DNA from: CAVYYW01 sp963772845 | GTDB lineage: Bacteria; Bacillota; Bacilli; Bacillales; Sporolactobacillaceae | Direction: 5' to 3' | Assembly: GCA_963772845.1 (NCBI GenBank) | Contig: CAVYYW010000017.1 | Span: forward strand, 124,001-188,000 | Length of the DNA: 64,000 nucleotides | Shown: positions 17,388 through 26,070 of the stretch, in pieces | Position numbering within the stretch: position 1 is the stretch's first letter | Layout: every line of letters begins with the position of its first letter | Translations under genes and position numbers: made by a program | Notes under the pieces: model-generated | Databases searched by the model: none | Seen by the model: the letters and a program-made list of their open reading frames with translations, nothing else | What the model was told of the DNA's origin: nothing

Positions 17388-18902
17388 TTAAGCCGCTTTG
17401 TAATCATCCTTCGAGGTTTGATCCTGCCCATTGCTAAGGCCCATCGCTTTAAAGACAAAAGTCAAAATGATCGCTATGGCGAAGTTTAAAATCAAAGCAT
17501 AGATTGCCGCATATCCAGCTAATGTTGACCCAAACAGCTGCAGCGGGTAAATTGATTTCATATTTTGAGAGAAGGCCATTAACGTACCGCCGACCATACC
17601 AACAAGCCACCCAGAGACAAGCGCCCAGCGGTTAAACCAGTTTGTATAAAGACCGATGATGATTGACGGAAAGGTTTGAAGGATCCAGATTCCTCCCAAC
17701 AGCTGCAAATTGATTGCATAATCTTTCGGGAAGAAAATGATAAAAGCAAGTGCCCCAACTTTAACTAAAAGAGAAACAAGCTTGGCCATGCCAGATTCCT
17801 GCTTTGGCGTACAATTAGGGTTAATATACTCCCGATAGATATTCCGTGTAAACAGGTTAGCAGAAGCTATGGACATAATCGCTGCTGGTACTAATGCACC
17901 AATAGCAATGGCTGCAAAAGCGAACCCGCTGAACCAGTCCGGGAACATTTTCAAAAATAATGCCGGAATAGCAGCCGTTGGTGAATCGACGTTGACATGG
18001 GCAGCCAATGCCATAAAGCCAAGCAACGTGATCAGACCAAGCACTAGAGAATAAGCAGGTAAAAGAGCCGCATTTTTTCTTATCGTATTACGGCTATTCG
18101 AGCTCAGCACCCCAGTTAATGAATGGGGATACAAAAATAATGCCAGCGCCGAACCAAAAGCTAACGTTCCATAAGCCATAAATGATCCGCTTCCTAAAAT
18201 GAAGGATCCGGGTGGATTATGAGTGGCAAGCGCATCTTTCGCTGAATCAAAAATTGCACCAAAGCCGCCAAGCTTCGATGGAATGATGATGACAGCTGCG
18301 ATGATCGTAATATAAATCATAATATCTTTCACAATCGCAATGGAAGCAGGCGCCCGAAGTCCGCTTGAATACGTATAGATAGCTAAAATAGCAAAAGCAA
18401 TAATCAGCGGAAGTTCTCCAGCAAAGCCTGTACTTTTAAATCCCATTGCAGAAATTACTGCCTGCATCCCAACAAGCTGAAGCGCTATGTAAGGCATTGT
18501 TGCAAGAATTCCTGTAATCGCAACAGCCAAAGCAAGCGGGCTGCTATTATATCTTCCCCGCACAAAATCTGAAGCTGTTACATAACCATGCTTACGTGAG
18601 ACAGACCAGAGTCTGGGCATGACGACGAAAATAAATGGATAAACCACAATTGTGTAAGGAACAGCAAAGAAACCCATTGCACCGGAGCCATACAGCAACG
18701 CCGGAACGGCAATAAACGTGTAGGCTGTGTAGAGATCTCCTCCGAGTAAAAACCAGGTTACCACGGTTCCGAAACGACGGCCCGCCAATCCCCACTCATC
18801 CAGCTGGGTCAAGTCACCTTTCCGCCAATGAGCAGCATAGAAACCTATTACCGTTACTAAAATAAAAAAGACAATAAATACACTAAGAGCTGACCAGTTC
18901 AT
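17388..18902 (-). CDS. Sodium:solute symporter, MctP-like monocarboxylate permease
   Basis: 504-aa SSS-family secondary transporter with about 13 membrane helices. Family landmarks are EWGLAGRRFG in the first loop, LLGGDLYTAYTFIAVPALLYG, and ALAAHVNVDSPTAAIPALFL. The sequence resembles MctP/YodF-like permeases, which take up lactate, pyruvate or similar acids with Na+ or H+. A DUF3311 protein precedes it on the same strand; that pair is common for this subgroup and suggests a two-part transporter. Substrate not determined. Confidence 0.82.
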   Translation of the reverse strand: MNWSALSVFIVFFILVTVIGFYAAHWRKGDLTQLDEWGLAGRRFGTVVTWFLLGGDLYTAYTFIAVPALLYGSGAMGFFAVPYTIVVYPFIFVVMPRLWSVSRKHGYVTASDFVRGRYNSSPLALAVAITGILATMPYIALQLVGMQAVISAMGFKSTGFAGELPLIIAFAILAIYTYSSGLRAPASIAIVKDIMIYITIIAAVIIIPSKLGGFGAIFDSAKDALATHNPPGSFILGSGSFMAYGTLAFGSALALFLYPHSLTGVLSSNSRNTIRKNAALLPAYSLVLGLITLLGFMALAAHVNVDSPTAAIPALFLKMFPDWFSGFAFAAIAIGALVPAAIMSIASANLFTRNIYREYINPNCTPKQESGMAKLVSLLVKVGALAFIIFFPKDYAINLQLLGGIWILQTFPSIIIGLYTNWFNRWALVSGWLVGMVGGTLMAFSQNMKSIYPLQLFGSTLAGYAAIYALILNFAIAIILTFVFKAMGLSNGQDQTSKDDYKAA

Positions 18903-18951
18903 TTACCTAACACTCCTTCTCTCATCCTGTTTTCCGTAAAACCTCTACAAG

Positions 18952-19158
18952 CTAAGCCTTTGTCTTAAAATACACGACCGCCGTAAGAATCCCTGAAACC
19001 AATACCATTGCCAGCTGATACCAATAGAAGAATGGAAACCCTGCAAGGCGCGGTGCATCGAATGCATAAATGCCCGGAAACAGCGTTGTGATAAACGGAA
19101 TGATTAAGAGAAGATACCAATAATTAAAACGAGCTTTTTGACCTTTTTCTTCATTCAT
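18952..19158 (-). CDS. DUF3311 small membrane protein, symporter partner
   Basis: 68 aa with two membrane helices (about 12-32 and 43-65) and a short charged N-terminus. DUF3311 proteins are usually encoded directly upstream of SSS symporters, as here (49 bp gap). ATG 19158 follows GGAAGGAGAG at good spacing; longer in-frame starts lack a ribosome site. Likely an accessory subunit. Confidence 0.8.
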   Translation of the reverse strand: MNEEKGQKARFNYWYLLLIIPFITTLFPGIYAFDAPRLAGFPFFYWYQLAMVLVSGILTAVVYFKTKA

Positions 19159-19402
19159 AATGACTCTCCTTCCAAATTTTATATATCTAAATATTTGCAC
19201 AATAATCAATATACTGTCAATAGATTTTGTGAAGCTTATAGATAATTATTTCAATATTCACCTCACTGTCTTTATAGAAAATTGGCGTTCTCCGTAAAGG
19301 GATTGTATTTTATTTTAATTGAATTGTCCTGTAAAAAAGCAGTTTTTTTATTGAAGGGATCCTTATGCAAACGTAGAATAGTAATTAAGTGGAGGTGAAC
19401 GT

Positions 19403-19669
19403 ATGATGACTGTTTTATTATCGGCATTGCTAGTGGTGATTTTGCTATTTTCTATATATGTCAGCTACTTAAAAAGAAAAAAGGCAGGTATTAAAGGCTT
19501 TAAAAGCAGTCTAACCTCGTTGTGTCTTTTTCTTATTCCCGTTGTTAACTTGATCGCTTACTATTTTCATTTTACAGGTGTGATCAGCTGGGGAATAACC
19601 ATTTTCTTATTGCTGTTAAGTGCCTATTTTACTAGATATCTGCCAAGGTCAACGAAAGAAAACTATTAA
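19403..19669 (+). CDS. Small membrane protein of unknown function
   Basis: 88 aa with three predicted membrane helices (about 2-23, 37-57 and 61-80) and a basic loop KRKKAGIKGFK. ATG 19403 follows GGAGGTGAACGT; a second ATG is adjacent. I do not recognise a family. Intergenic neighbours on both sides give no functional hint. Confidence 0.6.
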   Translation: MMTVLLSALLVVILLFSIYVSYLKRKKAGIKGFKSSLTSLCLFLIPVVNLIAYYFHFTGVISWGITIFLLLLSAYFTRYLPRSTKENY

Positions 19670-19781
19670 AATTAACGACTAAACGGCGAGATACTCGCTT
19701 TCCGAGAACTACTGTTTATGGACGCTTAAACGTTCTCAACATAGCCTTAGTAAACGGCAGATTTAAAAGGAGAGATTCTTG

Positions 19782-20078
19782 ATGCCTTCATGTCAGTATT
19801 GCTGTTACAAATGGTCTTGGACTGAAACATTCCGCCAGCAATTCAGGAAAAGACAGAAATGTCCTCATTGCCACGGCACCCAATATGTTTCATTTAAATC
19901 TTCTCAGAAAATGTCATGGATTGGCTTAATCATCGGGGTTATTTGGATCGCAGCAGATATATTATCGGTTCCATTGGTCTACATTAACCTCATCTCCATT
20001 CTTTCAGTGGCGATCGCGATCCTCTCTCTGCCTTTTTTAACAGCATTTAGTATAAAAAAGGAACCACCTCCACCATAA
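19782..20078 (+). CDS. CxxC-x20-CxxC zinc-ribbon membrane protein
   Basis: 98 aa: an N-terminal zinc ribbon made of CQYC and CPHC about 20 residues apart, then two membrane helices (about 44-64 and 68-88). This is the layout of the TIGR04104 'cxxc_20_cxxc' family. ATG 19782 has AAAAGGAGA 8 bases upstream. Role unknown. Ends in a strong terminator. Confidence 0.7.
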   Translation: MPSCQYCCYKWSWTETFRQQFRKRQKCPHCHGTQYVSFKSSQKMSWIGLIIGVIWIAADILSVPLVYINLISILSVAIAILSLPFLTAFSIKKEPPPP

Positions 20079-20119
20079 AAAAGAGCAGCGACCTTGATTG
20101 AGGGCCTCTGCTCTTTTCA
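20079..20119 (+). terminator. Terminator after zinc-ribbon gene
   Basis: AAAAGAGCAG pairs with CTGCTCTTTT across a 19-base loop. Confidence 0.7.
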
Positions 20120-20241
20120 TTTGATTGGATTAGATGCTTTTCTTAAACTTAATTACTTTAAAAGAAAAGTAGAAAAATTCCTTTTTATGGTATGATTATT
20201 GTAAATGTTTATAGCTTTGAAGAAAGATTGAGGGGGATTAA

Positions 20242-20862
20242 TTGAAGCGCTATTTAAATAACTATAAAAAAGTATGGGAACAATCTAAGACATTATTTTG
20301 GAGATATTGGTTATTTATTCTCATTGTTATTTTTATTACTTATTTACTCTCGTATTTTTTACACTTAAATCCAAAAAAGACCGTTCAAAGCTTAGGTGAT
20401 TTTAGTGGCAATGCAGCAAATGATACAGGTTATTGGCAAGGCACAATCCAGATATTTAAAAATAACTGGGTTGCGTGCTTACAAATTATAATTCTATCAT
20501 TCATACCTATACCGTTCTTTTACACTATTATACTTTTGTTAACCAGTGCTGCAATAGGGATTGTTTTGTATTTATCCCAATTAGCAGGGCTTAATATGTT
20601 TCAAACAATTGTGGTAGGCTTACTTCCCCACTGTCTCCTTGAATTATCCGTATATATAATCACCATATATTATGGGAGTAAAATAAATCAGATTATTATA
20701 GGGAAATTATTAAATAAATTCCGCCGTAATAAGAAAATTGTACAGCAGCTGAGGATTACTTTAAAAGAAGTTATAAGTATCTTTATATTGGTGATCAGTC
20801 CACTAATATTCTTATCAGCATTCATCGAAGGTTACATTACGCGATATTTGTTTTTCAACTAG
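20242..20862 (+). CDS. SpoIIM-like (DUF95) membrane protein
   Basis: 206-aa protein with about five membrane helices and the SpoIIM family signature GLLPHCLLELSVYIITIYYG near residue 128. SpoIIM works with SpoIID and SpoIIP in peptidoglycan remodelling during engulfment. This copy has no sporulation genes beside it, an N-terminus rich in basic and aromatic residues, and AT-rich codon use, so it may be a paralogue rather than the main spoIIM. The start is TTG 20242 after GAGGGGG. Confidence 0.65.
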   Translation: MKRYLNNYKKVWEQSKTLFWRYWLFILIVIFITYLLSYFLHLNPKKTVQSLGDFSGNAANDTGYWQGTIQIFKNNWVACLQIIILSFIPIPFFYTIILLLTSAAIGIVLYLSQLAGLNMFQTIVVGLLPHCLLELSVYIITIYYGSKINQIIIGKLLNKFRRNKKIVQQLRITLKEVISIFILVISPLIFLSAFIEGYITRYLFFN

Positions 20863-20887
20863 CTAGCAATTAAATGTAATAAGGAAG

Positions 20888-20920
20888 CAGTCATTTCTTT
20901 AATGAAATGACTGTTTTTTT
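20888..20920 (+). terminator. Terminator after SpoIIM-like gene
   Basis: CAGTCATTTC and GAAATGACTG form a perfect 10-bp stem with a 6-base loop, followed by seven T. Confidence 0.85.
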
Positions 20921-20957
20921 AACGGTCCATTAAAAATTCCCCGGAAACTAATTAGCT

Positions 20958-21605
20958 TTAATTTAAAGCACCGCCGACTGCATGGCTATCTGTTTGATTA
21001 TGTGCCGCGGTAACGGCCGCAATCCGGAGCGCATTTACGATGGTGTTAAGACTCAGACTGGGTGCTTCTTTATCTAAGGTCTGCTCCGGAATGTAAGGAA
21101 TATGAATAAAACCGCCGCGGATTTCTGATGATGTTTTTTCAATATAATCCATCAGGCCATAGAAAATGTGGTTGCATACAAAGGTTCCTGCCGTATGTGA
21201 AACTGAGGCGGGAATGCCGCTTTCCTTCATTTTTTCCACGATCCGTTTGACCGGCAGCCCGGTCCAGTAAGCTGCTGGGCCATCCTCTCTAACCGGGTGG
21301 TCGATCGGCTGATTCCCATCATTGTCGGGGATGCGTGCATCATCTAAATTGATAGCGATCCGTTCAGGTGTGACATGCAAACGCCCGCCTGCCTGTCCAA
21401 CGCAGATGACAACGTCCGGTTGATATTCCTCGATCCGTTTCACTAGTTCGGTTATTGCCTTGCCGTACACCGTCGAAACAATCGCTGAAATAATGACCGT
21501 CCCCTCAATCTCTTCTCCGTTCAGCCGTTTAACCGCTTCTCCCGAAGGATTGATGGATTCCCCGCCAAACGGCTCAAATCCTGTTAAAAGTACTTTTTTT
21601 GCCAT
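20958..21605 (-). CDS. pcp: Pyroglutamyl-peptidase I
   Basis: 215-aa cysteine peptidase (family C15) that removes N-terminal pyroglutamate from peptides in the cytoplasm. The catalytic triad is visible: Glu81 in VTPERIAINLDD, Cys144 in GTFVCNHIFYG and His168 in GFIHIPYIPEQ. N-terminal VLLTGFEPFGGESINPS is the family hallmark and length is normal. It appears monocistronic. Confidence 0.95.
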   Translation of the reverse strand: MAKKVLLTGFEPFGGESINPSGEAVKRLNGEEIEGTVIISAIVSTVYGKAITELVKRIEEYQPDVVICVGQAGGRLHVTPERIAINLDDARIPDNDGNQPIDHPVREDGPAAYWTGLPVKRIVEKMKESGIPASVSHTAGTFVCNHIFYGLMDYIEKTSSEIRGGFIHIPYIPEQTLDKEAPSLSLNTIVNALRIAAVTAAHNQTDSHAVGGALN

Positions 21606-21799
21606 AGATCATCCCTCCGCTCTAGTACTTGGTTCAAAATAATTAGTGCAGCTCCGTGTTAAATAACATAATATTAGTCTAAAGCACCATTAAGACTTTT
21701 CAAACTATTTCATCTTAATCATGTATGAACACATATATAATGTCTCTAACCATGTCCTATAACGGCCACTAAAAACCTAACTTATGTTCGGTAGCAGAA

Positions 21800-22000
21800 A
21801 TTCATATTTTGGCTGATTAGAGGAAGGCGCGAGATTCCAACGGGAAAAGCTACAGCTGAAGCCCCGGAGGACTCCTTATGGAAAATCGGCTAAGAACGTC
21901 ACGTCCTGTGGGCATGAGGAGATTGAGGCGTTGCCCGCGGAAAGCGAGCAGCCTAGAGCGGAAATCAACCACTACGACGACACTATTGGAGTTTTCAGTG
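21800..22000. repeat. Divergent copy of the dispersed intergenic repeat
   Basis: Head GGAAGGCGCGAGATTCC and tail TGCCCGCGGAAAGCGAG then CAGCCTAGAGCGGAAATC match the family. The middle section differs from the other copies and lacks the CCACTTTGG/CCAAAG stem. The wider gap 21606-22377 holds only this, the next copy and unremarkable AT-rich sequence. Confidence 0.7.
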
Positions 22001-22171
22001 CAGTGCCCACTGTCGGAGCTGATATATGAGGCTATGCATTTCCTCTTATTATCTAGCTTAAGATTTAATCAGAATCAATGTGGTTAATACATGGCCAGCG
22101 GGTCATTGGTTAGCCGCTGAATTTTCATGGACACAAATGACTTCAAAATGGCCAAAGCAGGCAACAAACAC

Positions 22172-22310
22172 ATTGATTGAAGCGTAAGGTGCGAGACTCC
22201 AACGGGACCCGCACGCGTCCGAAGATCCACTTTGGCACACAAAGAAACCATGCCAAAGTTAGCTGAGGCCGTGCCCGTGGAAAGCGAGCAGCCTAGAAGA
22301 GGAAATCACA
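22172..22310. repeat. Full copy of the dispersed intergenic repeat
   Basis: Contains the ATTGATTGAAGCG head, GTGCGAGACTCC, CCGAAGATCCACTTTGGC, GCCAAAGTTAGCTGAGG and the CCGTGCCCGTGGAAAGCGAG tail. GCACG in the head pairs with CGTGC in the tail, so the copy could fold as one structured RNA. Confidence 0.8.
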
Positions 22311-22377
22311 CCATGTTTAACTGTGAAATTGATTCAAGCAATAAAAAATAATAAAACGATCAGGTGCGGTGAGAAAA

Positions 22378-23280
22378 ATGAATCCACAGATTGGTTCCAG
22401 ACAGATCAGTTCTGCCTTATTTGTTTCTATTATACTTATATCATTCTCTGCAATATTCGTTAAATGGTCCGACGCCCCTGCCACAGTTTTAAGCATGTAT
22501 CGGATGTGGTTTGCCGGGCTGATGCTCCTCCCTATTATTTGGAGAAAAAGACGAGAATTTAAGAAATTAAAAATGAAGGATTGGTATCTCTTCGGTTTTT
22601 CCGGACTCTTCCTTGCTTTGCATTTTGGTCTCTGGTTTGAATCCTTAAAGCTGACAACTGTAGCAAGTTCGACGGTTATTCTCGCCTTGCAGCCGATTGT
22701 ATCACTTGCCGGAGGTTTTATTCTTTATAAAGAGCGAACGGTTCCGTCAGCCTTATTGGCAATGGGAGCAGCCATAGGAGGCGCCATGATGATCGGTTGG
22801 GGAGATTTTGCGTTAAGCAGCCGAGCGATAATGGGAGACGCTTTCTCATTTTTATGTGTTATTTCAGTCGTCTGTTATTTACTGATTGGTCAAAGTCTAG
22901 TGAAAAAAGTCTCTCACTGGCTTTATAGCTTCAGTGTCTTTATTTTTGCAGCCATTTTTTTAACCTTATATAACCTCACTGCACATATAGAACTGGAGCA
23001 TTACGAAGCAAGAGAATGGGGGATCTTCTTGTTATTAGCCGTTATCCCGACCTTAGCGCATCTCATTTTTAATTGGCTGATGAACTATGTAAATTCCACT
23101 GCTATTTCCATGAGTGTTTTAGGAGAACCGGTTGGTGCGACGGCATTAGCTATTTTCCTTCTGGGTGAGCAGGTTACAGGATGGCAGATTACTGGCGGCT
23201 GCATCGTTCTTACCGGGGTCTTTCTCTTTTTAATCCAGCAAAGAAAAAGAAGGCTGTCTCTAATAAAAAAGAGTGCCTAG
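22378..23280 (+). CDS. EamA/DMT-family transporter
   Basis: 300-aa membrane protein with ten predicted helices arranged as two EamA repeats; the second repeat ends in SVLGEPVGATALAIFLLGE, typical of the family. Members export or import small metabolites; the substrate cannot be named. ATG 22378 is favoured because GGTGAG lies at useful distance; a GTG three codons upstream would be too close to its site. Confidence 0.82.
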   Translation: MNPQIGSRQISSALFVSIILISFSAIFVKWSDAPATVLSMYRMWFAGLMLLPIIWRKRREFKKLKMKDWYLFGFSGLFLALHFGLWFESLKLTTVASSTVILALQPIVSLAGGFILYKERTVPSALLAMGAAIGGAMMIGWGDFALSSRAIMGDAFSFLCVISVVCYLLIGQSLVKKVSHWLYSFSVFIFAAIFLTLYNLTAHIELEHYEAREWGIFLLLAVIPTLAHLIFNWLMNYVNSTAISMSVLGEPVGATALAIFLLGEQVTGWQITGGCIVLTGVFLFLIQQRKRRLSLIKKSA

Positions 23281-23303
23281 AGAATCTATTCTCCTGGCAC
23301 TCC
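23265..23303. terminator. Terminator at the 3' ends of the EamA and GNAT genes
   Basis: GAGTGCC/GGCACTC with an inner AGAAT/ATTCT stem overlaps the EamA stop codon. The minus strand continues into TTTTTTATT, so it is clearest as the terminator of the convergent GNAT gene and may act both ways. Confidence 0.65.
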
Positions 23304-23334
23304 TCTTCTCACATTGACAACGGGTTCCGTTCAC

Positions 23335-23904
23335 TTAGTCATTCTTCCAGACCTTTGCATACACGCACGTGTCACTCAGCTCTTTACCGTCAACTGAAAG
23401 ATCATCATTACGCAACGTGCCTTCTAATTCAAAGTTAAGCCGTTCAGGTATGGCTCGGCTTTTTAAATTAGCCGCATCACAGCGGATTTCCACTCGCTTT
23501 GCATTAAGTTCAGTAAATGCAAACTCTGTTAGTCTCGCTATCGCTTCCGTCATGTACCCATTTCCGCTGAAACGCGTAGCGATCCAATACCCGATTTCAA
23601 ACTTTGGAATCTCCCAGTCCATCCGATGCAGACCGGTTGATCCGACCAGCTGACCGGTTTCTTTATGAAAAATAAGCAACCGCAGATCTTCTCGTTTCAA
23701 AAATCTGATATGAGCCTCACGCATATTGATTTCTGTTTGTTCAGGTGTCTGTTCATTCTGAGCAAATGGAAGCCACTGCTTTAATTCATCAATTGACATT
23801 GTCACTGCTTCATAAACAGCTTTTCCATCGCCGGGTCTTGGGGCTCTGATTATTAATCGTTCGGATTCAAATTGAGACGGAAAATCTAAAAGAATCGGAT
23901 TCAT
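23335..23904 (-). CDS. GNAT acetyltransferase, RimJ/RimL-like
   Basis: 189 aa with the RimL-type layout: N-terminal FESERLIIRAPRPGDG, GSTGLHRMDWEIPKFEIGYWIATRFSGNGYMTEA containing the acetyl-CoA-binding R/G-x-G-x-G/A region near 110-120, and RVEIRCDAANLKSRAIPERLNFELEG. Members acetylate N-termini of ribosomal proteins or small molecules. The substrate is unknown. It lies 39 bp downstream of yunD on the same strand. Confidence 0.82.
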   Translation of the reverse strand: MNPILLDFPSQFESERLIIRAPRPGDGKAVYEAVTMSIDELKQWLPFAQNEQTPEQTEINMREAHIRFLKREDLRLLIFHKETGQLVGSTGLHRMDWEIPKFEIGYWIATRFSGNGYMTEAIARLTEFAFTELNAKRVEIRCDAANLKSRAIPERLNFELEGTLRNDDLSVDGKELSDTCVYAKVWKND

Positions 23905-23943
23905 TGGTGGCTGGCCATCCCTTTTCTTAATTTATAAGTGCTA

Positions 23944-25332
23944 TTATACGGTGATCTCACTGTTCTCTTTCCATCTTTTAATGACTGCCTTTTCTATGAA
24001 TGCTGGCTTATTCGCATACAGTCGGATCACATCCCGGATTTCTTCCGCTAAGTACTTCTCATTTCTATTATTGGCAAGCGGCGCATAGCCGGATCCGCGC
24101 TGCAAGTAGTCTGAACTCGCGACAGTGTACCATGTTTCATCTTCTATCGGCACCTCACCAACACGCATGTCGGTGACTTTTTTCCCATCATGAACTATGG
24201 TTGCTCCTGACATATGCAGCCTGCCAGCATACTTCCCTCTAAATCCTGGTCCTCCTCCATCAGCCATGCAAACCTGTGCATCGAGTGACTGTTCAATGGC
24301 CGCTTTAATGTCTTTTCCTTTGATTTCAAAAGATGTCGGATTAAGAGGAGACGGGCAAATTTCAATCAGTTTTTTTTCAGTTAAATAGTTAAACGCGCCT
24401 GCATTGACAATCCCGCTGTTAATCAGACCAATCTCACAGCCAAGCATGTCCTTAAGGCCATCTGCAATTAAATTCGTGATTGGATTCTCTTCTATAATGT
24501 CATGCCAGAGCGGTTCGTTAAGCGGGTAAAGCGGACGGCTAAGAACAGCCACTGCTGTTTCTTTGTTTCTTTTTAAAATAGAGAGAGTTCGCTCGTCTTT
24601 AACAGCATCCTTTGTTGATAACATAGCCGAATCTAGCAGCACCGCTGTTCCGTCTGCCACCTCAAGCTCCAGGATCCCGATATGCTGTCCATAGCACCCC
24701 GCACTGTTCATTATCGTGCCGTTAACAATTTTCGCTTCAGAAAAAAGCTGGTGGTCATGCGCGGATATCATAACATCTATACCGTCAATTTCTTTAACAA
24801 GTTCCTCATCTGCATGTGTTCCGATATGGTTCAGCACAATACAGAGGTCGTAGTTTCCTTTATTTCTTGCCACCTCAGCTGCGAGCGCTTCTTTAAAAGA
24901 ATGAATATGCACGCCAAGACCTTCGTTGAAATCCTGCAAATCAGGAGACGAGCCTGTTATAAGAATACGTAAGCCATTTTTTTCTATAATGGCGCTTGGT
25001 ACCACACCTTGCACTTTTGAATGATCTTTTCTAAGCAGATTATTGCTGATAAACGGCAGCTTGCTGTGAGTGGCCATGTGCTCAAGAATCTCTACACCGT
25101 TAAACATTTCATTGTTTCCAATCGTTAGAGCATCGTAACCCGCTGCTTCAAGGAGTTCAACAGCAGCCAGCCCTTTCGTCCCCCGAAGTTCAATGCTCTT
25201 AAAATCAGCGAAATCACCCCCGTCAAGAACAAGCGTATTCTCATCTCTGTACTGATTGATCAGTGTGACAGCTTGTGAAAAATTTTCGAAATGACTGTGC
25301 AGGTCATTCGTATGTATAATTTTTAACTTCAT
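23944..25332 (-). CDS. yunD: YunD-like 5'-nucleotidase / metallophosphatase
   Basis: 462-aa bifunctional UshA-type enzyme without a signal peptide. N-terminal calcineurin-like metallophosphatase motifs: HTNDLHSHF (residues 7-15), DGGDF, IGNNE (a GNHE variant usual for YunD), and SAHDHQ; the C-terminal 5'-nucleotidase domain has ENPITNLIADGL and SDYLQRGSGY. Expected to hydrolyse nucleotides or related phosphoesters in the cytoplasm. Confidence 0.85.
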   Translation of the reverse strand: MKLKIIHTNDLHSHFENFSQAVTLINQYRDENTLVLDGGDFADFKSIELRGTKGLAAVELLEAAGYDALTIGNNEMFNGVEILEHMATHSKLPFISNNLLRKDHSKVQGVVPSAIIEKNGLRILITGSSPDLQDFNEGLGVHIHSFKEALAAEVARNKGNYDLCIVLNHIGTHADEELVKEIDGIDVMISAHDHQLFSEAKIVNGTIMNSAGCYGQHIGILELEVADGTAVLLDSAMLSTKDAVKDERTLSILKRNKETAVAVLSRPLYPLNEPLWHDIIEENPITNLIADGLKDMLGCEIGLINSGIVNAGAFNYLTEKKLIEICPSPLNPTSFEIKGKDIKAAIEQSLDAQVCMADGGGPGFRGKYAGRLHMSGATIVHDGKKVTDMRVGEVPIEDETWYTVASSDYLQRGSGYAPLANNRNEKYLAEEIRDVIRLYANKPAFIEKAVIKRWKENSEITV

Positions 25333-25426
25333 AATGCCTCCATGAATTTCGACTTTTATCCTAACCTATTACATTCGAAACGCTTTCAAAAAATCCTGCT
25401 TTAAAAGGCAAATCAACGGTTCCCGA

Positions 25427-25672
25427 TCACCAACTGAATAGGAAACCCTTTACAGACACAAAGAGGAGAAATATCGCAACAATCATACTGAGAAAGCTAT
25501 ACCATTTTTGTTCTTTTTGAAATTCCATTATTCCTACGATTATCATAAGCAATCCAAGTAGAAGCATCATGAGCGATTGGAGCCTAAAATCATGGGAGAT
25601 AAATCCATATGCTGACAATGCTGTAGCAAGAATTTGTAAACAGATTCTCACACGTCTCAAGGTCTTTTCCAT
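25427..25672 (-). CDS. YczI/DUF3953-like small membrane protein
   Basis: 81 aa with three hydrophobic helices (about 11-27, 32-49 and 57-79). Resembles B. subtilis YczI (DUF3953), a short membrane protein of unknown function. The start has GGGGGAGGTCAGGA upstream. It stands alone, downstream of the ferredoxin operon terminator. Confidence 0.6.
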   Translation of the reverse strand: MEKTLRRVRICLQILATALSAYGFISHDFRLQSLMMLLLGLLMIIVGIMEFQKEQKWYSFLSMIVAIFLLFVSVKGFLFSW

Positions 25673-25754
25673 TTCCTGACCTCCTCCCCCTTAATTCCCA
25701 AAATAACCTAATATATGTATAGCATAGTTTTCTATCTATTGAAATATTTCTATT

Positions 25755-25795
25755 AAAAAAAAGCAGGCTTATACTGCGCCTGCTCTTAATCTCTA
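25755..25795 (-). terminator. Terminator of the flavin electron-transfer operon
   Basis: AGCAGGC pairs with GCCTGCT on the minus strand and eight T follow. It lies just past the ferredoxin gene. Confidence 0.85.
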
Positions 25796-25814
25796 TCTCT
25801 TTTTTTGAACCCGC

Positions 25815-26048
25815 TTATTTAAAAAAATCTCTGTTTAACTGGATAAAATGTTGTTCATCTTCCGGTACTTCTTCCTCAGGGTAAATAGCATTTACCGGGC
25901 AGACCGCCTCACATGCCCCGCAGTCAATACAGACATCTGGGTCTATTAAATATTGTCCTTCACCCTGTTCAATGCAGTCTACCGGACAAGATTCCACACA
26001 TTCTGCTGATTGTTCATCTTTACACGGAGACGTAATAACAAACGCCAT
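25815..26048 (-). CDS. 7Fe-type ferredoxin
   Basis: 77-aa bacterial ferredoxin. The first cluster set, with the C-x7-C-x3-C-P spacing (Cys9, Cys17, Cys21), suggests a [3Fe-4S] centre; CIDCGACEAVCP supplies a [4Fe-4S] centre. It follows the ferredoxin reductase gene by 22 bp and is the last gene before a strong terminator, so it probably carries electrons to or from that reductase. FdxA-like ferredoxins are also general carriers. Confidence 0.88.
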   Translation of the reverse strand: MAFVITSPCKDEQSAECVESCPVDCIEQGEGQYLIDPDVCIDCGACEAVCPVNAIYPEEEVPEDEQHFIQLNRDFFK

Positions 26049-26070
26049 AAACAGTCACCTCCAAAAATAT